From contig JASJOG010000143.1 of the NCBI GenBank assembly GCA_030142905.1, forward strand, positions 473,001-537,000: DNA of 64,000 nt. Reading direction: 5' to 3'. The stretch is from Heliopora coerulea. Lineage: Eukaryota > Cnidaria > Anthozoa > Scleralcyonacea > Helioporidae. Under the pieces are notes generated by a model. The model had not been told where the DNA came from. It saw only the letters and a list, made by a program, of their open reading frames with translations, and ran no database searches. The position numbers and the translations under genes are program-made. Each line of letters begins with the position of its first letter. Within the stretch, counting starts at the first letter, position 1. Shown one piece after another: positions 34,601-46,644 of the stretch.

Positions 34601-34900
34601 CCAACTTATTGTGTTTATAACCACTACTTTTAAACATATTTATCTTAAAATTCTTGCAGTCCGGATTAAATCGACAATCCGGAAAAATTCCGACTCGTGT
34701 TTAGAATTAAATTGGCAGACATGAAAGGGCACATCAGACTGCAGTTTTGAAAAGTTTATTAACAATGCCAAATCAAAGTTCACAATTTAAGGCTGTAACT
34801 GTCAACATTTATCACATCTTACATTGCCTGTGTAGTTCCAAAGCCACTAGCATTAATAAAATCTCTAGTAAAATTCTCAAGATAGCATCACCTGTTATTT
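31670..34900. other. No gene recognised
   Basis: Several short plus-strand frames (31731-32145, 33048-33251, 34089-34320, 34518-34724) lack domains. I looked here for the missing second half of the 26.5-31.7 kb gene and did not find it. Confidence 0.4.
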
Positions 34901-34929
34901 CAACATCTCTTACATAAATTTTCAATAAG

Positions 34930-36350
34930 TTTATTACCTTATGTTCTTTTCCCAATGAATAGAAAACAGCTAGGGTAATACCACTATATAAAAGTGGTCA
35001 TAGAAATTTACCATGCAACTATAGGCCTATTTCTATTTTTTCAGCTATAAGCAAAATAATGGAATGAATTCTTTATGAGCAACTATACAGTTATCTGACA
35101 GAAAATGACCTTTTATCTGAAAAACAATTCGGTTTTCGAAAATTTCACTCTACTGCAACAGCACTGTTGGATTACACAAACAGCTGGTTTATAAATATGG
35201 ACAGAAAAATGTTCAACCTAGTTGTTTCCATAGATCTCAAAAAAGCTTTTGATATTGTCCATCACAAAATTTTACAAAGGAAAGTAGAACTATACGGTAT
35301 CAAAGGAAAAGCTTTTCCTCTACTAAAATCATACCTCACTGATCGTAGCCAGAAATGTCAGGTATATGGATTCGTATCATCAGAGCAATCTGTCAAGTGT
35401 GGTGTACCTCAGGGCTCTGTATTAGGGCCATTACTCTTTTTGCTTTAAATAAATGATTTACCTGAATACTTGAATAAGACAGAGCCACGATTGTTTGCTT
35501 GTGATGCAAACTTGACAGCTACTGGTGAAATGATAGATGATGTTGAAATTGCAATGAACTCTGATTTGCATAACCTCAGAGAATGGTTATTAGCTAACAA
35601 ACCTAGTCTTAATGTGGCCAAAACTGAATTTATGCTTATTGGGTCAAAAACACCTGTAAAAAATGTTTCACACATGCAACCAAACATCAGTATTGAAAAT
35701 CAACCTATTAAACGCGTATATGAATGCAAGACTCTTGGAGTCCTAACTGACCAGCATTTGTCTTGGAAAAAAAATACTGAAAATATTTGTAAAAAAATCT
35801 CTTCGGGAATATCTGCTATTCGGCGCTTAAGCGGATTTGTTGACAAAAATACGCTGTTTTCTGTGTATAATGCTATTGTCCACCTTTACTTCAACTACTG
35901 CTGTGAAGTTTGGGATGTGTTTGGCGACACACAGTTCAAGTATTTACAAAAACTTCATAACAGATCGGCTCGAATTATTACAGGTATGAGCAACGATATC
36001 GATCTTAAGGTTGCACAAAATACGCTAGGATGGGAACCACTCGAAACGCAAAGAAGAAAAGCCAAAGCAAAATTAATGTTTAAGGTGCTGAACAAAATGG
36101 GGCCGAAATCCCTCACAAATCTTTTCACTTACCAAAAGAAAATCACAAATCATAATCTGCGAGACATCTCTACCACCTTTTGCTTGCCACAACCACGCAC
36201 AAATAACATGAAAAAGAGTTTACTGTTCGATGGGGCATCGACATGGCACTCGCTACCCTCAGAAATCAGGGAGAGCAAATCGCTCTCATCATTTGTGAGA
36301 AAAATTGCTACTCAAAATTATGTAAAGAAACGTACCTCTAAATAAACCGC
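34930..36350 (+). pseudogene. CR1/L2-type LINE reverse transcriptase, 5'-truncated and decayed
   Basis: The frame enters within the RT (PISI...KIME region near 35020), continues with SIDLKKAFDIVHH (motif A), CGVPQGSVLGPLLFLL (motif B) and then a TAA at 35446-35448 exactly where the family has a tyrosine codon before INDLPE. Motif C reads FACD instead of F/YADD. A further stop lies near 35065. The C-terminal part (35470-36345) is well kept: TLGV, SVYNAIV, NRSARIITG, LGWEPLETQRRK. Endonuclease and ORF1 are lost. A dead copy, different from the LINE at 9-13 kb. Confidence 0.85.
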
Positions 36351-36509
36351 TAAATATCTAAGATTTATCTGTAATAGTATGCTGACATTATCATTTGTCA
36401 GTTCGTTTAAAAGTTAGTCACTCCTGTATGTAAATCTAACACTCTACTTTCCGTATACACGCCTTTCGTGGAAACCAGCACATGCTGATGTTGTTAGCGT
36501 GTCAAAACA

Positions 36510-36620
36510 AAGATTATCTATCTATCTATCTGTCTGTCTAACTGTCTATCTATCTGCCTGTCTACCTGTCTATCTGTCTATCTGTCTCTTTATCTGTCTA
36601 TCTGTTTATCTATCTATCCC
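36510..36620. repeat. TATC/TGTC microsatellite, LINE tail
   Basis: (TATC)n with TGTC variants follows about 160 bp after the LINE stop codon, where the 3' tail of this element type would be expected. Confidence 0.8.
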
Positions 36621-36624
36621 CAAC

Positions 36625-37388
36625 TCGACTTCAAACTTTAGCTTGAGACTGAGTTGCGAATATGGCTTCTAGAAATTTTATCTAACGTGTAGCGAGCGCA
36701 CTAGAAAAGCACGATGATTGACTGTTGAGAATAATCTATCGTGATTTGTCCACGAAAATCCAGTCTTAAGCTGTTCTCACGAATCGAGAACTTCACGCAC
36801 AGATTGGTAAAACTTTACCCAGGAATTTTGATGCGGAGGCGTATATTCCCAAGTATGCTCAAGTTGGAAAGAAGTCCTGTGTTTGATTTAGTTTTCTTAT
36901 TCATTATCTACGGTGGCTGTGACAAGTAACCGTAAATTATGAAAATTCAATGGCATTGCCTCTACATAGTATTCTCAATACATGAATAATTCATTTTCAA
37001 TTTTGGACTCGGCAGTACGACCCGCCATTATAGACATATCGTCTAATTTTACATGACCATGGCAATGTGCTCGTGTCATGTTTATTTTGACATTTTGGTT
37101 TCTTTATTCGGTTGAATTAAACTGATTTTATGTTGTGAATGTTCTCTGAAACAGTGTTTGTTATATTTGCCTTATATAGATCTGAAGCATCTGAACATTT
37201 TTTGTCTAGCTCCGTTTCTTTGGCGTTGGTAGGTAACAACTCCCTTGTAACAAATCTTCTAGTTTAACATCAGTTGATCTGTATCTTGAAGCTGATTTTT
37301 ATTGTGAACATCCTTATTTCTTGTCTGCCCACGCTAAATCGAATGGTATCAGTAGCAACCTTTCAGAAGCAGTTTGATGTTTAGGAAA
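36625..37388. other. No gene seen
   Basis: A short plus-strand frame at 36741-36929 has no recognisable domain. Confidence 0.35.
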
Positions 37389-37410
37389 CATGAGAGCTTG
37401 GATATATTGA

Positions 37411-37895
37411 AGTAGATGAACGATCTTCAAGCTCGATACTCAGAAAATGATATCTGAGCCCCAGACGGGGATCGAACCCGCAACCTTCTGATGACCGGTT
37501 AGACGCTCTAACCATTGAGCTACCGAGACTCAGATGGCGAGCTAAGTTGCAAATTCGATATATATATGTGCGACCTAAGCGGAAGCCACTATATATTCAT
37601 AATGATTGAAGCAGTTTGATGTTTAGGAAACATGAGAGCTTGGATATATTGAAGTAGATGTTTCCTAAACATCAAACTGCTTCAATCATTATGAATATAT
37701 AGTGGCTTCCGCTTAGGTCGCACATATATATATCGAATTTGCAACTTAGCTCGCCATCTGAGTCTCGGTAGCTCAATGGTTAGAGCGTCTAACCGGTCAT
37801 CAGAAGGTTGCGGGTTCGATCCCCGTCTGGGGCTCAGATATCATTTTCTGAGTATCGAGCTTGAAGATCGTTCATCTACTTCAACCTTTCAGAAG
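37411..37895. repeat. Near-perfect SINE palindrome, about 218-bp arms
   Basis: The left arm (about 37411-37625) carries a minus-strand family A head (37456-37531), the right arm (about 37662-37882) a plus-strand head (37760-37835). I see almost no mismatch between the arms; the short centre repeats part of the left flank (ATGAGAGCTTGGATATATTG). One arm end abuts the hAT relic. Confidence 0.85.
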
Positions 37896-40104
37896 TAGTA
37901 AAAACTGCAAGAGGAGGAATACAAAGCACTCTCATGGCTTCACTGTGACAAGCAACAAAATCATGTCACAAGCTTATGGTATCAGACATGCAGAAAATTT
38001 GAAAACAAGATTCGTGGGACCAAGAACTTTTCGGTTGCATGATCGTTGGGACTGCTAACCAAAAGATGAGTAATGTCATTGATCATGCGGGAAGTGATCA
38101 GCACAAGCTATCAATGTCCTTGCTACGTACTGAGTGAGCTAAAGCCACAAATACTCCTACCACATCATACGGTCCAATTGCACGAAGCCTGTTATCCATG
38201 AAAAAAACGCTGCAGGAAAAGATGTGCAAGAAGTTTGACATTTGCTATGTCCTTGGCAAAGAAAACCTGGTATTCCGCAAATATCCTGCAATTCACGAAC
38301 TCAAGAGCCGCCATGGAGTTGATTTAGGGCAGTCGTACAAAACCAAAGATTCTGCCAAATCATTCACCCATTACATAGCAGAGAGAAAACGCAGTATTTT
38401 CATTAGGACGCTGTCAACCATGCACTTTTACAGCATCCTAATGGATGGCACAACTGATGCTGGTAACGTTGAAGACGAACTCATCGTCATCATGGGTTTT
38501 CGAAAAGATGATACAGCTTGTGAAGTGGGGTCTTTCGTTAGGTATTTCAGCCTTAAAGTACCAACGAAAGCCGACGCAGACGGTCTGATTGTATGCCTCC
38601 ATCAAGCAGCAGGAGCTCTTGGTCCACCTGGGAAAAACACTTTATTGAGCAAGACCTGCGTTTTGGAGACTAAACCAATCCTGATTGGTGGTGGCACCGA
38701 TGGAGCTTCAGTTAACGTCGCGAGTCAGAATGGGATCAGGGGGAAAATGCAGCGAGAACTCCCGTGGCTTTTCTGGAGTTGGTGCCATGCTCATAGATTA
38801 GAGCTTGCCTGCAAAGATTCTTTTACAAGCAACCTATTCAAGAGCATAACCGAAATGCTGCTTCGTTTTTACAGACTGTACTCCAAGTCGCCCAAAAACT
38901 CAGAGAGCTGACTGATCTTGTCAGCGATCTGAAGGAGGGGTTCGAGTTCCGGGGATGTGGAGATGCGCCGATTCGTTCTGAAGGTAGCCGCTGGATTTCG
39001 CACAAACGACAAGCGCTGCAGAGAATTATTGAACGCTATGGAGCATAGATCTCTCACCTAACGACGTTGATAGAAGATAGCTCAATCAGTTGCGCAGTTA
39101 GATCTCGATTAAAAGGGTACCTTTTGAAATGGTAGCAGGGAAAAGTACTCATAGGGTCCGCCTTGTACGTGGATGCTCTAAAAGCTCCATCCATACTCAG
39201 CAAGGCACTGCAAGCAGAGAAATCATACATCGTATAGGGTCTTCAGAATATCATGAAGTGCAAGAAGTTATTGAAGAGTCTAACAGATGCCAACCCACTC
39301 CAATGGCCGATTGTAAAGCTTTTTCGTCACAGGATTAGGAATGGCAATGAGTACCAAGGAGCCACTCTTAAGCGCTTTGATGAGGAAATGCACGAGTTTT
39401 GCAAGAACCAGGCATTAGCTGATGTACGTCGACTTGAAGAAAAGATGCGCGAAAGGCTAGAATGGTCAGATGTCCAGCTTCTGCGAGCAATCCTAGTTTT
39501 CCTGGACACCCAGACCTGGCACCCCATCATTCTAGCAACTCAGGAGAGCGAATCACGGGAACCTGATTCCAAGAACTCTCCTGAGGACAAGGTATTAAGT
39601 GAGGTTTTAGCTGCAGTAGAGGTGATCGCAACAACCTTCAAAGAGCCACTACGCGCTTCAGGCGTGAATCTTCTCGGTCTACAAGATGAAATGGAAGAAG
39701 CAGTCGAATACGCACGACAATACTCGTCAATTGAGAGAGAAAAGTGCCACAAAGTATGGTACAATCTCCATATTTGCGCAGATGCCAGCAGATGGGCAAA
39801 TGTCCTCGTCCTTTGTCAATTGTGCTTTAGCCTTCCTTTTTCGAATGGCAGTATAGAAAGAATGTTCTCCATGAAACTTATCAAGACTGACCGCAGAACA
39901 AGGGTTAATTGTGACACGCTTGATGACCTCATGGAGATTCATGTTGAAGGTCCCTCCCTAGAACGTTTTTCTGCAGAACAAGCAGTGGAAGCCTGGTGGG
40001 AAGACTGCAAGAGTGAACGAAGGCACAACCAAAGTGCTCTGAAACCGTGTGCGCCACGGAAAACCGCTCAAAAAGATACAAATACGCCCGCAGATGGAGA
40101 GTAA
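37896..40104 (+). pseudogene. hAT-family transposase relic, ZNF862-like
   Basis: A diverged BED/zinc-finger-like start (about 37900-38190) with stops leads into a good frame at 38198-38911: KFDICYVLGKENL, SILMDGTTDAGNVEDEL, IGGGTDGASVNVAS and WCHAHRLELACKD, the RNase-H-like core segments of ZNF862-type hAT proteins. Frames shift near 38870 and again between 39050 and 39250. The last frame (39253-40104) has the C-terminal hAT dimerisation region (CQLCFSLPFSNGSIERMFS, LDDLMEIHVEGPSLE). The element can no longer encode a full transposase. TIRs are not identified. Confidence 0.85.
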
Positions 40105-40720
40105 GAAAGTGAACTGTCCCTTTCACTACGTGAATGGGACACGTAGTTTAATGACAGTGATAACTTAAACGGTGGTGAACTTTTCGATGACTGAATGTCT
40201 GAGTGTGGATGCTTTCACTGCAATCACTCCTCAATAATGTTGGAAAAAATCTTGTTTTTATGTTCAATACTTTACAGAAAGGTGTTTACGTTCCTATAAG
40301 CTATAAACAGTTAAGATTGTAGTTTTTACTTACACTTGTAAGTGTAACTTTCTAAGTAACTTTATAGAACATTTTCACGAAAATTGAGGTGTATGACTTG
40401 TGTGATTTCATATTTTGTATTTATTATCATAAAATAACTGACAAAAAAAAAATTATTGAAAAGTCCGGCCGACCATTTTTAGCCAATGTCCGAGCAACTG
40501 TCGAGTTGACCGGACATTTGTCAGACCCAAGCAAAATCGTTATAATCCACAATGAAGCGGAGAAAAGAGGAAGCTGCAAACTGTTTCCCCTGATATTTGT
40601 AGATGAAAGGTTCAGAGGCCTAAAAAAATTTGCAGTGTGAATACAGTGGTTTAGTATAAGATATCATTTCTTCTTTCCACAAGTGCACCTGGTCCTGCAC
40701 ACACTAAAGAGAAAGTTACG
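40105..40720. other. No gene recognised between two hAT relics
   Basis: A plus-strand frame at 40389-40640 contains no domain I can name; GTCCGGCCGACC...GACCGGAC near 40465-40515 makes a small inverted repeat that resembles the GTCCGGTCACGGAC block near 20490. Confidence 0.35.
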
Positions 40721-42706
40721 CATGCCCCTGATTCATTAGATAGCCAAACTGTTTATTCAGCACCTAATTTGCCATCTACATCCACAGCCATTACTTTTCC
40801 AACTCAGTTATGTGAGTATGATGTTGCTTATTACCGAGAGAAAGCCAGGACTACGAGCAATTTTCAAATTTACACTCTGATAAAAAATGTTTTTAGACCT
40901 GATAAATCCTACTCTTTTCCCAAAAGAAATGGAAGAAGTTTTCACTTTAACTGGTTTGAGTCCTATCCTTAGCTATGTTATTCACCTAGCCCTAGATGGT
41001 ACTTTTTCCCTTCCCTGTGTGTTGTTTGGGGATAGGTATCCAGTGATACTTAAAGCCACTGGAATTAAAAATTTATTCTCTGAACCATTTAAACATTGGA
41101 ATGATGCTAGTTGTTGTTTTAACAATCATACTGGTATTAAAAAATCTAGTTCAAAGTTATGCTTGCATGACAGCACATCAGCTGTTTTCACATTGGTTTT
41201 GAGTCAGTTGTCAGGAAAAACCCAACCAATTGATATTACGATCAGTGAAAACAGAAGGGAAAAAATTGCTGAGAACAGGGGGAAAGCTGGTTCCCATTGT
41301 GGATACCATTATAACTTGTGGTCGTCTATGTTTATCTTTTAGAGGGCATCATGACGATTTATGGTATCATCCTAAAGTTGGAAGTTATTCTCAGGGAGGT
41401 GTGGGTAATTTTGAGTTAATGAATATGAGGGTTCATGCGGGTGATGTTGGCCTTGGAGAGCATCTTAAGACATGTTCAAAGAATGCCTCATACATTTTGA
41501 AGACTGCTCAGAATGAAATTATTAAATGTTGTGGCCAGGTTATAACTGAAAAGATTGTAGAAGAAGTTAAGCATAACAAATTCTATTCTGTTATCGCTGA
41601 TCAAGCAGCAGATTGTTCAAATAAGGAGCCGATGTCTTTAGTTTTGCGATTTGTTGATAGCAACTTGAATATAAGAGAAGACTTCACCAAATTCATTCAT
41701 CGTAAGTGGGGGCTATCTGGTGAAGACCTAGCTACTGTGGTTTTGAAAGCATTAGCAGACCTTTCTCTGAATATTGAAGAATGTCGAGGTCAAGGGCATG
41801 ATGGAGCTGGCGCTGTTTCTGGCCATATCAATGGACTTGATGCACACATTTTGCGGCTTAACATAAAAGCCATTTATATTCATTGTTATAGCTACAGACT
41901 AAATTTAATTATTTGTGCTACTTGTTCAGTGCCATTAGTAAGTAATGTAATGACACAGGTAAAGGAACTGTCACATTTTTTCAACAATTCTCAGAATCGC
42001 CAAATGCTATTTGTAAAAAAATATTTTACAGTATAGCCCAGATAGCAGGAAAATGAAGTTGAAAGATGTATGTAGAACAAGGTGGGTCGAGCGGGTAGAT
42101 GGTTTGGATGTTTTTGAGGAGTTATTTGTTTCAATATTTTACACTTTAAGGGAAATGAGTTTCAATCGATAAAGACAGTGTAATCCCAGCACTTCTTCAC
42201 AAGCTACCTCATATTTTGCATAGATTTCTTCTTTTCAGTTTATTGTAACTCTGGTCTCTACAAGAAATATTCTTGACATGACCCTTCCAGTTACTCAGTT
42301 ATTACAGGCCAAGAATAAGGATATATTGGATGGTATTGAACTGATTCAGGCACTTAAAAATCTAGCTATGACTGCACGGAATCAAATTGATCATTACCAT
42401 GGTAAGTGGTATAGGCAAGCTGTGTCTTTTGCAGCTGAAGTTGACATTGAAAAATCTATGCCCGGGATAGCTTCCAGACAAAGCACCGGGGATAATCCTC
42501 CGCCTCTAATGCTTCTGAGTACTTTAAACGTACAATTACAATTCCTGTTAACAATTACAATTCCTGTTAATTACAATTCTAACACCATGTTAGAAGATCG
42601 TTTAAATGGCTCGGCCTTGTTGAAAGTTCATCAGGACATAGAACCTGGTGTTCAGCAGGTTATTGATAAATTTTCAGCTGATAGTAGGAGAATTGAAATG
42701 ATTTAG
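40720..42706 (+). pseudogene. Second hAT relic, TTF/DUF4371 type
   Basis: 40769-40972 reads like the start of a TTF zinc-finger domain (RPDKSYSFPKRNGRSF), followed by a shifted frame with LPCVLFGDRYP and FKHWNDA. The frame 41230-42036 holds CGRLCLSFRGHHDD, GNFELMNMR, NEIIKCCGQVI, FYSVIADQAADCSNKEPM, CRGQGHDGAGAVSG and IHCYSYRLNL, the core of the DUF4371 hAT group (as in P52rIPK/ZMYM1-like proteins). 42278-42706 is a later segment. Several frameshifts and the lack of the C-terminal dimerisation domain mark it as dead. It is not a copy of the neighbouring ZNF862-like relic. Confidence 0.8.
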
Positions 42707-42719
42707 TTGATTTACTTTG

Positions 42720-43860
42720 GATGTCATGCTTCTAATAAGAAGCAAAGAGAAATGTTTTGTTTTATTAATTCATTTTTTCATGAAGGCATATATCAGCTTT
42801 TGTATCTTTATCTCAAACATTGTTTCCATTGTCTGGTTTTGAAGATATTTTTCAAAAAAGTTAGTGTGTAATTTTCGTTATGGTAAACTGTCAAATTGTG
42901 TCAAAGATAGTCTGTCTGATGTTTCAAGCCAAAGTACTTCCTCGAAGTGAAACCAATTTCCTTGGACTGCTCTTTTGAAATAAACATGTTACTAAGTTAC
43001 ATGTAAATTTAAGAACAAGTTTAGCCATTTTAAGTGCCAACTTCGTACAAATTTTCAAATTGCTGTGCTGTGTAAGGGATATATGTTACATTACTTACAT
43101 CCAATATCTGTAATCATAATTTTTATCAAAATTACAAGCATTCTTGTTTCCCAAAATGTATGAAAACTTGTCATTCACGGCAATTTAAGACACCCATTTT
43201 CTTAAATTTTATAAAATTTTGACCATTTGGGATTAATTCTAAAAACATAATTTGCAAAGCCTTTTGGGGATTAAGATGAAAAGTTTGCATTTTGGGTTAT
43301 TATGGGATAGGTGGGATACTTGAGTATGACCGGGATGTTGTAGAGGGATAAGCTCCTCTACGCATATGCAATGTCCCATATGGTCTGTATTAATAAAAGT
43401 TTCTAGTCAGACATCGTCTGGTCAGAAAAAAGCTTAAAAGACGAGTATCTGGTGTCTGAAAACCAGACAGCTCAGGAAACAGAGGTGGTGGTAGAGGACA
43501 GTTGCAGCAAAACAAAGTGACTACAGTTGTCTTGAAATGTAGAAACAACTTGGCAACCTTAGGGAAGTCTGTCCATGTCGGACTCACTATATAAGTGTCT
43601 CCTAGGCATGCTGATCAGCTCTGAAATGGAGCGAAATAGTTTCATCCACTTTCTGTGCCAAATTTTGATAAAATTTTTACGAGAAAATTAGAAAATGAGC
43701 CTTTTGAGATGCGACTTAAAGCTAGCAGAATTTGCCAAAACGTGTTGCGAAAACGCAGGAAATGCCATTTCGGAAACCCAATTTTCAAAAATTTTCCGAG
43801 GAAGCATACCCCGTAACTCCTAGACAGATAGCGCCAAAGGCGCAAATATTTGACTAACTT
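42720..43860. other. No gene seen
   Basis: Short frames only. No recognisable domain, RNA gene or repeat border until the TIR-like sequence at 43862. Confidence 0.4.
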
Positions 43861-43861
43861 A

Positions 43862-43886
43862 CGAAAATTCCTAAATCCGTCCCTGT
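43862..43886 (-). mobile_element. Terminus resembling a hAT MITE end
   Basis: The minus strand reads CAGGGACGGATTTAGGAATT, a diverged form of the CAGGGGCGGATC(T)AGGAATTTTTG end of the MITE at 26897-27182. The 72-bp array begins immediately next to it. Confidence 0.55.
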
Positions 43887-46010
43887 CATGTACTCCACGA
43901 ATGTCTCCGCCACTTCTTTCATCACTTTGTTTACGGTGTCTTCCCTTTCTGCTTCGGTCATGTACTCAACGAATGTCTCCACCACTTCTTTCATCACTTT
44001 ACTTACGGCGTCTTCCCTTTCGGCTTCGATCATGTACTTCACGAATATCTCCATCACTTCTTTCATCACTGTTTACGGTGTCTTCCCTCTCGGCTTTGGT
44101 CATGTACTCCACGAATGTCTCCACCACTTCTTTCATCACTTTGTTTATGGTGTCTTCCCTCTCGGCTTTGGTCATACACTTCACGAATGTCTCCATCACT
44201 TCTTTCATCACTTTGTTTACGGTGTCTTCCCTCTCGGCTTTGATCGTGTTCTTCACGAATGTCTTCACCACTTCTTTCATCACTTTGTTTACGGCGTCTT
44301 CTCTTTCTGCTTTGGTCATCTACTTCACGAATGTCTTCACTACTTCTTTCATCACTTTGTTTACGATGTTTTCCCTTCCGACTTTGATCATGTACTTCAC
44401 GAATGTCTTCACCACTTCTTTCATCACTTTCTTTACTGTGTCTTCCCTCTAGGCTTTGATCATGTACTTCATGAATGTCTTTACCACTTCTTTCATCACT
44501 TTGTTTACGGTGTCTTCCCTCTCGGCTTTGGTCATGTACTTCACGAATGTCTCCATCACTTCTTTTATCACTATGTTTACGGTGTCTTCCCTTTCGACTT
44601 TGATCATGTACTTCACGAATGTCTTCACCACTTCTTTCATCACTTTGTTTACGGTGTCTTCCCTCTCGGCTTTGGTCATGTACTTCACGAATGTCTCCAT
44701 CATTTCTTTCATCACTTTGTTTACGGTGTCTTCCCTCTCGGCTTTGATCGTGTTCTTCACGAATGTCTTCACCACTTCTTTCATCACTTTGTTTACGGCG
44801 TCTTCTCTTTCTGCTTTGGTCATCTACTTCACGAATGTCTTCACTACTTCTTTCATCACTTTGTTTACGATGTTTTCCCTTCCGACTTTGATCATGTACT
44901 TCATGAATGTCTTTACCACTTCTTTCATCACTTTGTTTACGGTGTCTTCCCTCTCGGCTTTGGTCATGTGCTCCACGGATGTCTCCATCACTTCTTTCAT
45001 CACTTTGTTTACGGTGTCTTCCCTCTCGGCTTTGGTCATCTACTTCACGAATGTCTCCATCACTTCTTTTATCACTATGTTTACGATGTCTTCCCTTTCG
45101 ACTTTGATCATGTACTTCACGAATGTCTTCACCACTTCTTTCATCACTTTGTTTACGATGTCTTCCCTTCCGACTTTGATCATGTACTTCATGAATGTCT
45201 TTACCACTTCTTTCATCACTTTGTTTACGGTGTCTTCCCTCTCGGCTTTGGTCATCTACTTCACGAATGTCTCCATCACTTCTTTTATCACTATGTTTAC
45301 GATGTCTTCCCTTTCGACTTTGATCATGTACTTCACGAATGTCTTCACCACTTCTTTCATCACTTTGTTTACGATGTCTTCCCTTCCGACTTTGATCATG
45401 TACTTCATGAATGTCTTTACCACTTCTTTCATCACTTTGTTTACGGTGTCTTTCCTCTCGGCTTTGGTCATGTACTTCACGAATGTCTCCATTACTTCTT
45501 TCATCACTTTGTTTACGGCGTCTTCTCTCTCGGCTTCGGTCATGTACTCCACGAATGTCTCCATCACTTCTTTCATCACTTTGTTTACGGCGTCTTCCCT
45601 CTCGGCTTTGGTCATGTACTTCACGAATGTCTCCACCACTTCTTTCATCACTTTGTTTACTGTGTCTTCTCTTTCGGCTTTGGTCATCTACTTCACGAAT
45701 GTCTTCACCACTTGTTTCATCACTTTGTTTACGATGTCTTCCCCTCCAACTTTGATCATGTACTTGACTAATGTCTCCATCGCTCTTTTCATCACTTGGC
45801 TTACGGCGTCTTCGCTTTCCGCTTTGATCATGTGCTCCACGAATGTTTCCATCGCTACTTTCACCACTTTGTTTACGGCGTCTTCCCTTTCGGTTACCTT
45901 CATGTACTCCACGAATTTCTCTATCACTACTTTCATCACTTTGTTTATGGCATCTTTTCTTATATCCACCTTCACGTACTTCACGGATGTCTCTTGCACT
46001 ACTTCCATTT
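43887..46010. repeat. 72-bp tandem array, about 29 units, with higher-order periods
   Basis: The unit is 72 bp, one example starting CTTTGGTCATGTACTCCACG. A 216-bp (three-unit) block at 45024-45239 is repeated at 45240-45455 with one visible difference, and a stretch at 44232 is repeated 504 bp (seven units) later at 44736. Units toward the right edge (45770-46010) are more diverged, as expected for an array that grows by unequal exchange in its middle. The period is a multiple of three, so frames without a stop in the unit stay open for kilobases. Confidence 0.9.
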
Positions 46011-46122
46011 GTTTGCTGACCGCGTCTCTTTCGATTTCGACAATGTTTCTTAGGGCTTTGACTTGTACTTTCATCATGGTACTCACGCTCTCTTTCGTTT
46101 CGATTTACACTTCGTTTTTCAT
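44066..46122 (-). CDS. Repeat protein with 24-residue Arg/Ser/Asp-rich units
   Basis: On the minus strand a non-repetitive start (KRSVNRNEREREYHDESTSQ) leads into about 26 units of the type KQSDERSGEDIREVHDQSR. There is no ATG at the frame start, but an AATTTTAG acceptor lies at 46123, so this is probably an internal exon starting at 46122. The product would be highly charged and disordered, like RS/RE-rich nuclear proteins. A 2-bp deletion near 44068 shifts the frame and gives the stop, leaving two or three units out of frame. I prefer this strand because it has a non-repeat leader and a splice acceptor, but two plus-strand frames (43888-45771, 44456-46126) are nearly as long. Confidence 0.5.
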
Positions 46123-46389
46123 CTAAAATTACATTGAAGTATAAACATTGTTCATTCAAAATGTTTGAAAAACAAAGAAAAAATCGATCTTATATATCTT
46201 TCTTTTGAAAGTAGGTTCAAAATAAAGAAGAAACCCGCACAGTTTTTTTCTTTATCAGTTTTCATTATGTAGATATAAGCATTTAAAATATTAGAATGGT
46301 GATTTCACAAGGTGGACAGATTTCGGCAGAACTACGTTGGCATTATTGTCTCGTAAATCACCACCTAAATGCTTTACGAATAAAACGTG

Positions 46390-46640
46390 GCCGCATTACA
46401 GTAATCTCAAGAATTGACGTGTTAAGAAATGAACTGGGGTGTTTTAGATTCGATAAACCATGTATTGCGAGATTTTTAAATAGCTACGAAAACGAATCGT
46501 TTAATACGCTAATTCACGAAGGTTTGAAAATTCACGTTTTCCAAGCCAAAAAAAATGAGAAAAGTAAGCCTGTTTTTATCACAGCTACAGAAAGGACGCG
46601 GTTATCATTTTCCCTTGTATTTTGCTTATAAATTATTAAT
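46390..46640 (+). repeat. Copy of the 2131-2400 / 6222-6495 repeat
   Basis: Shares GGGGTGTTTTAGAT, TTTAATACGCTAATT and the TTATAAATTATTAATGAG end with the copy at 6222-6495. The plus-strand frame 46296-46631 is explained by this repeat. Confidence 0.5.
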
Positions 46641-46644
46641 GAGT

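Noticed and set aside
43888..46126. Long plus-strand frames in the 72-bp array as genes
   Set aside because: They start and end within repeat units and have no leader or convincing splice sites; kept as an open question in the findings, not as CDS calls.
46296..46631. 111-residue plus-strand frame
   Set aside because: Covered largely by an interspersed repeat shared with 6222-6495.
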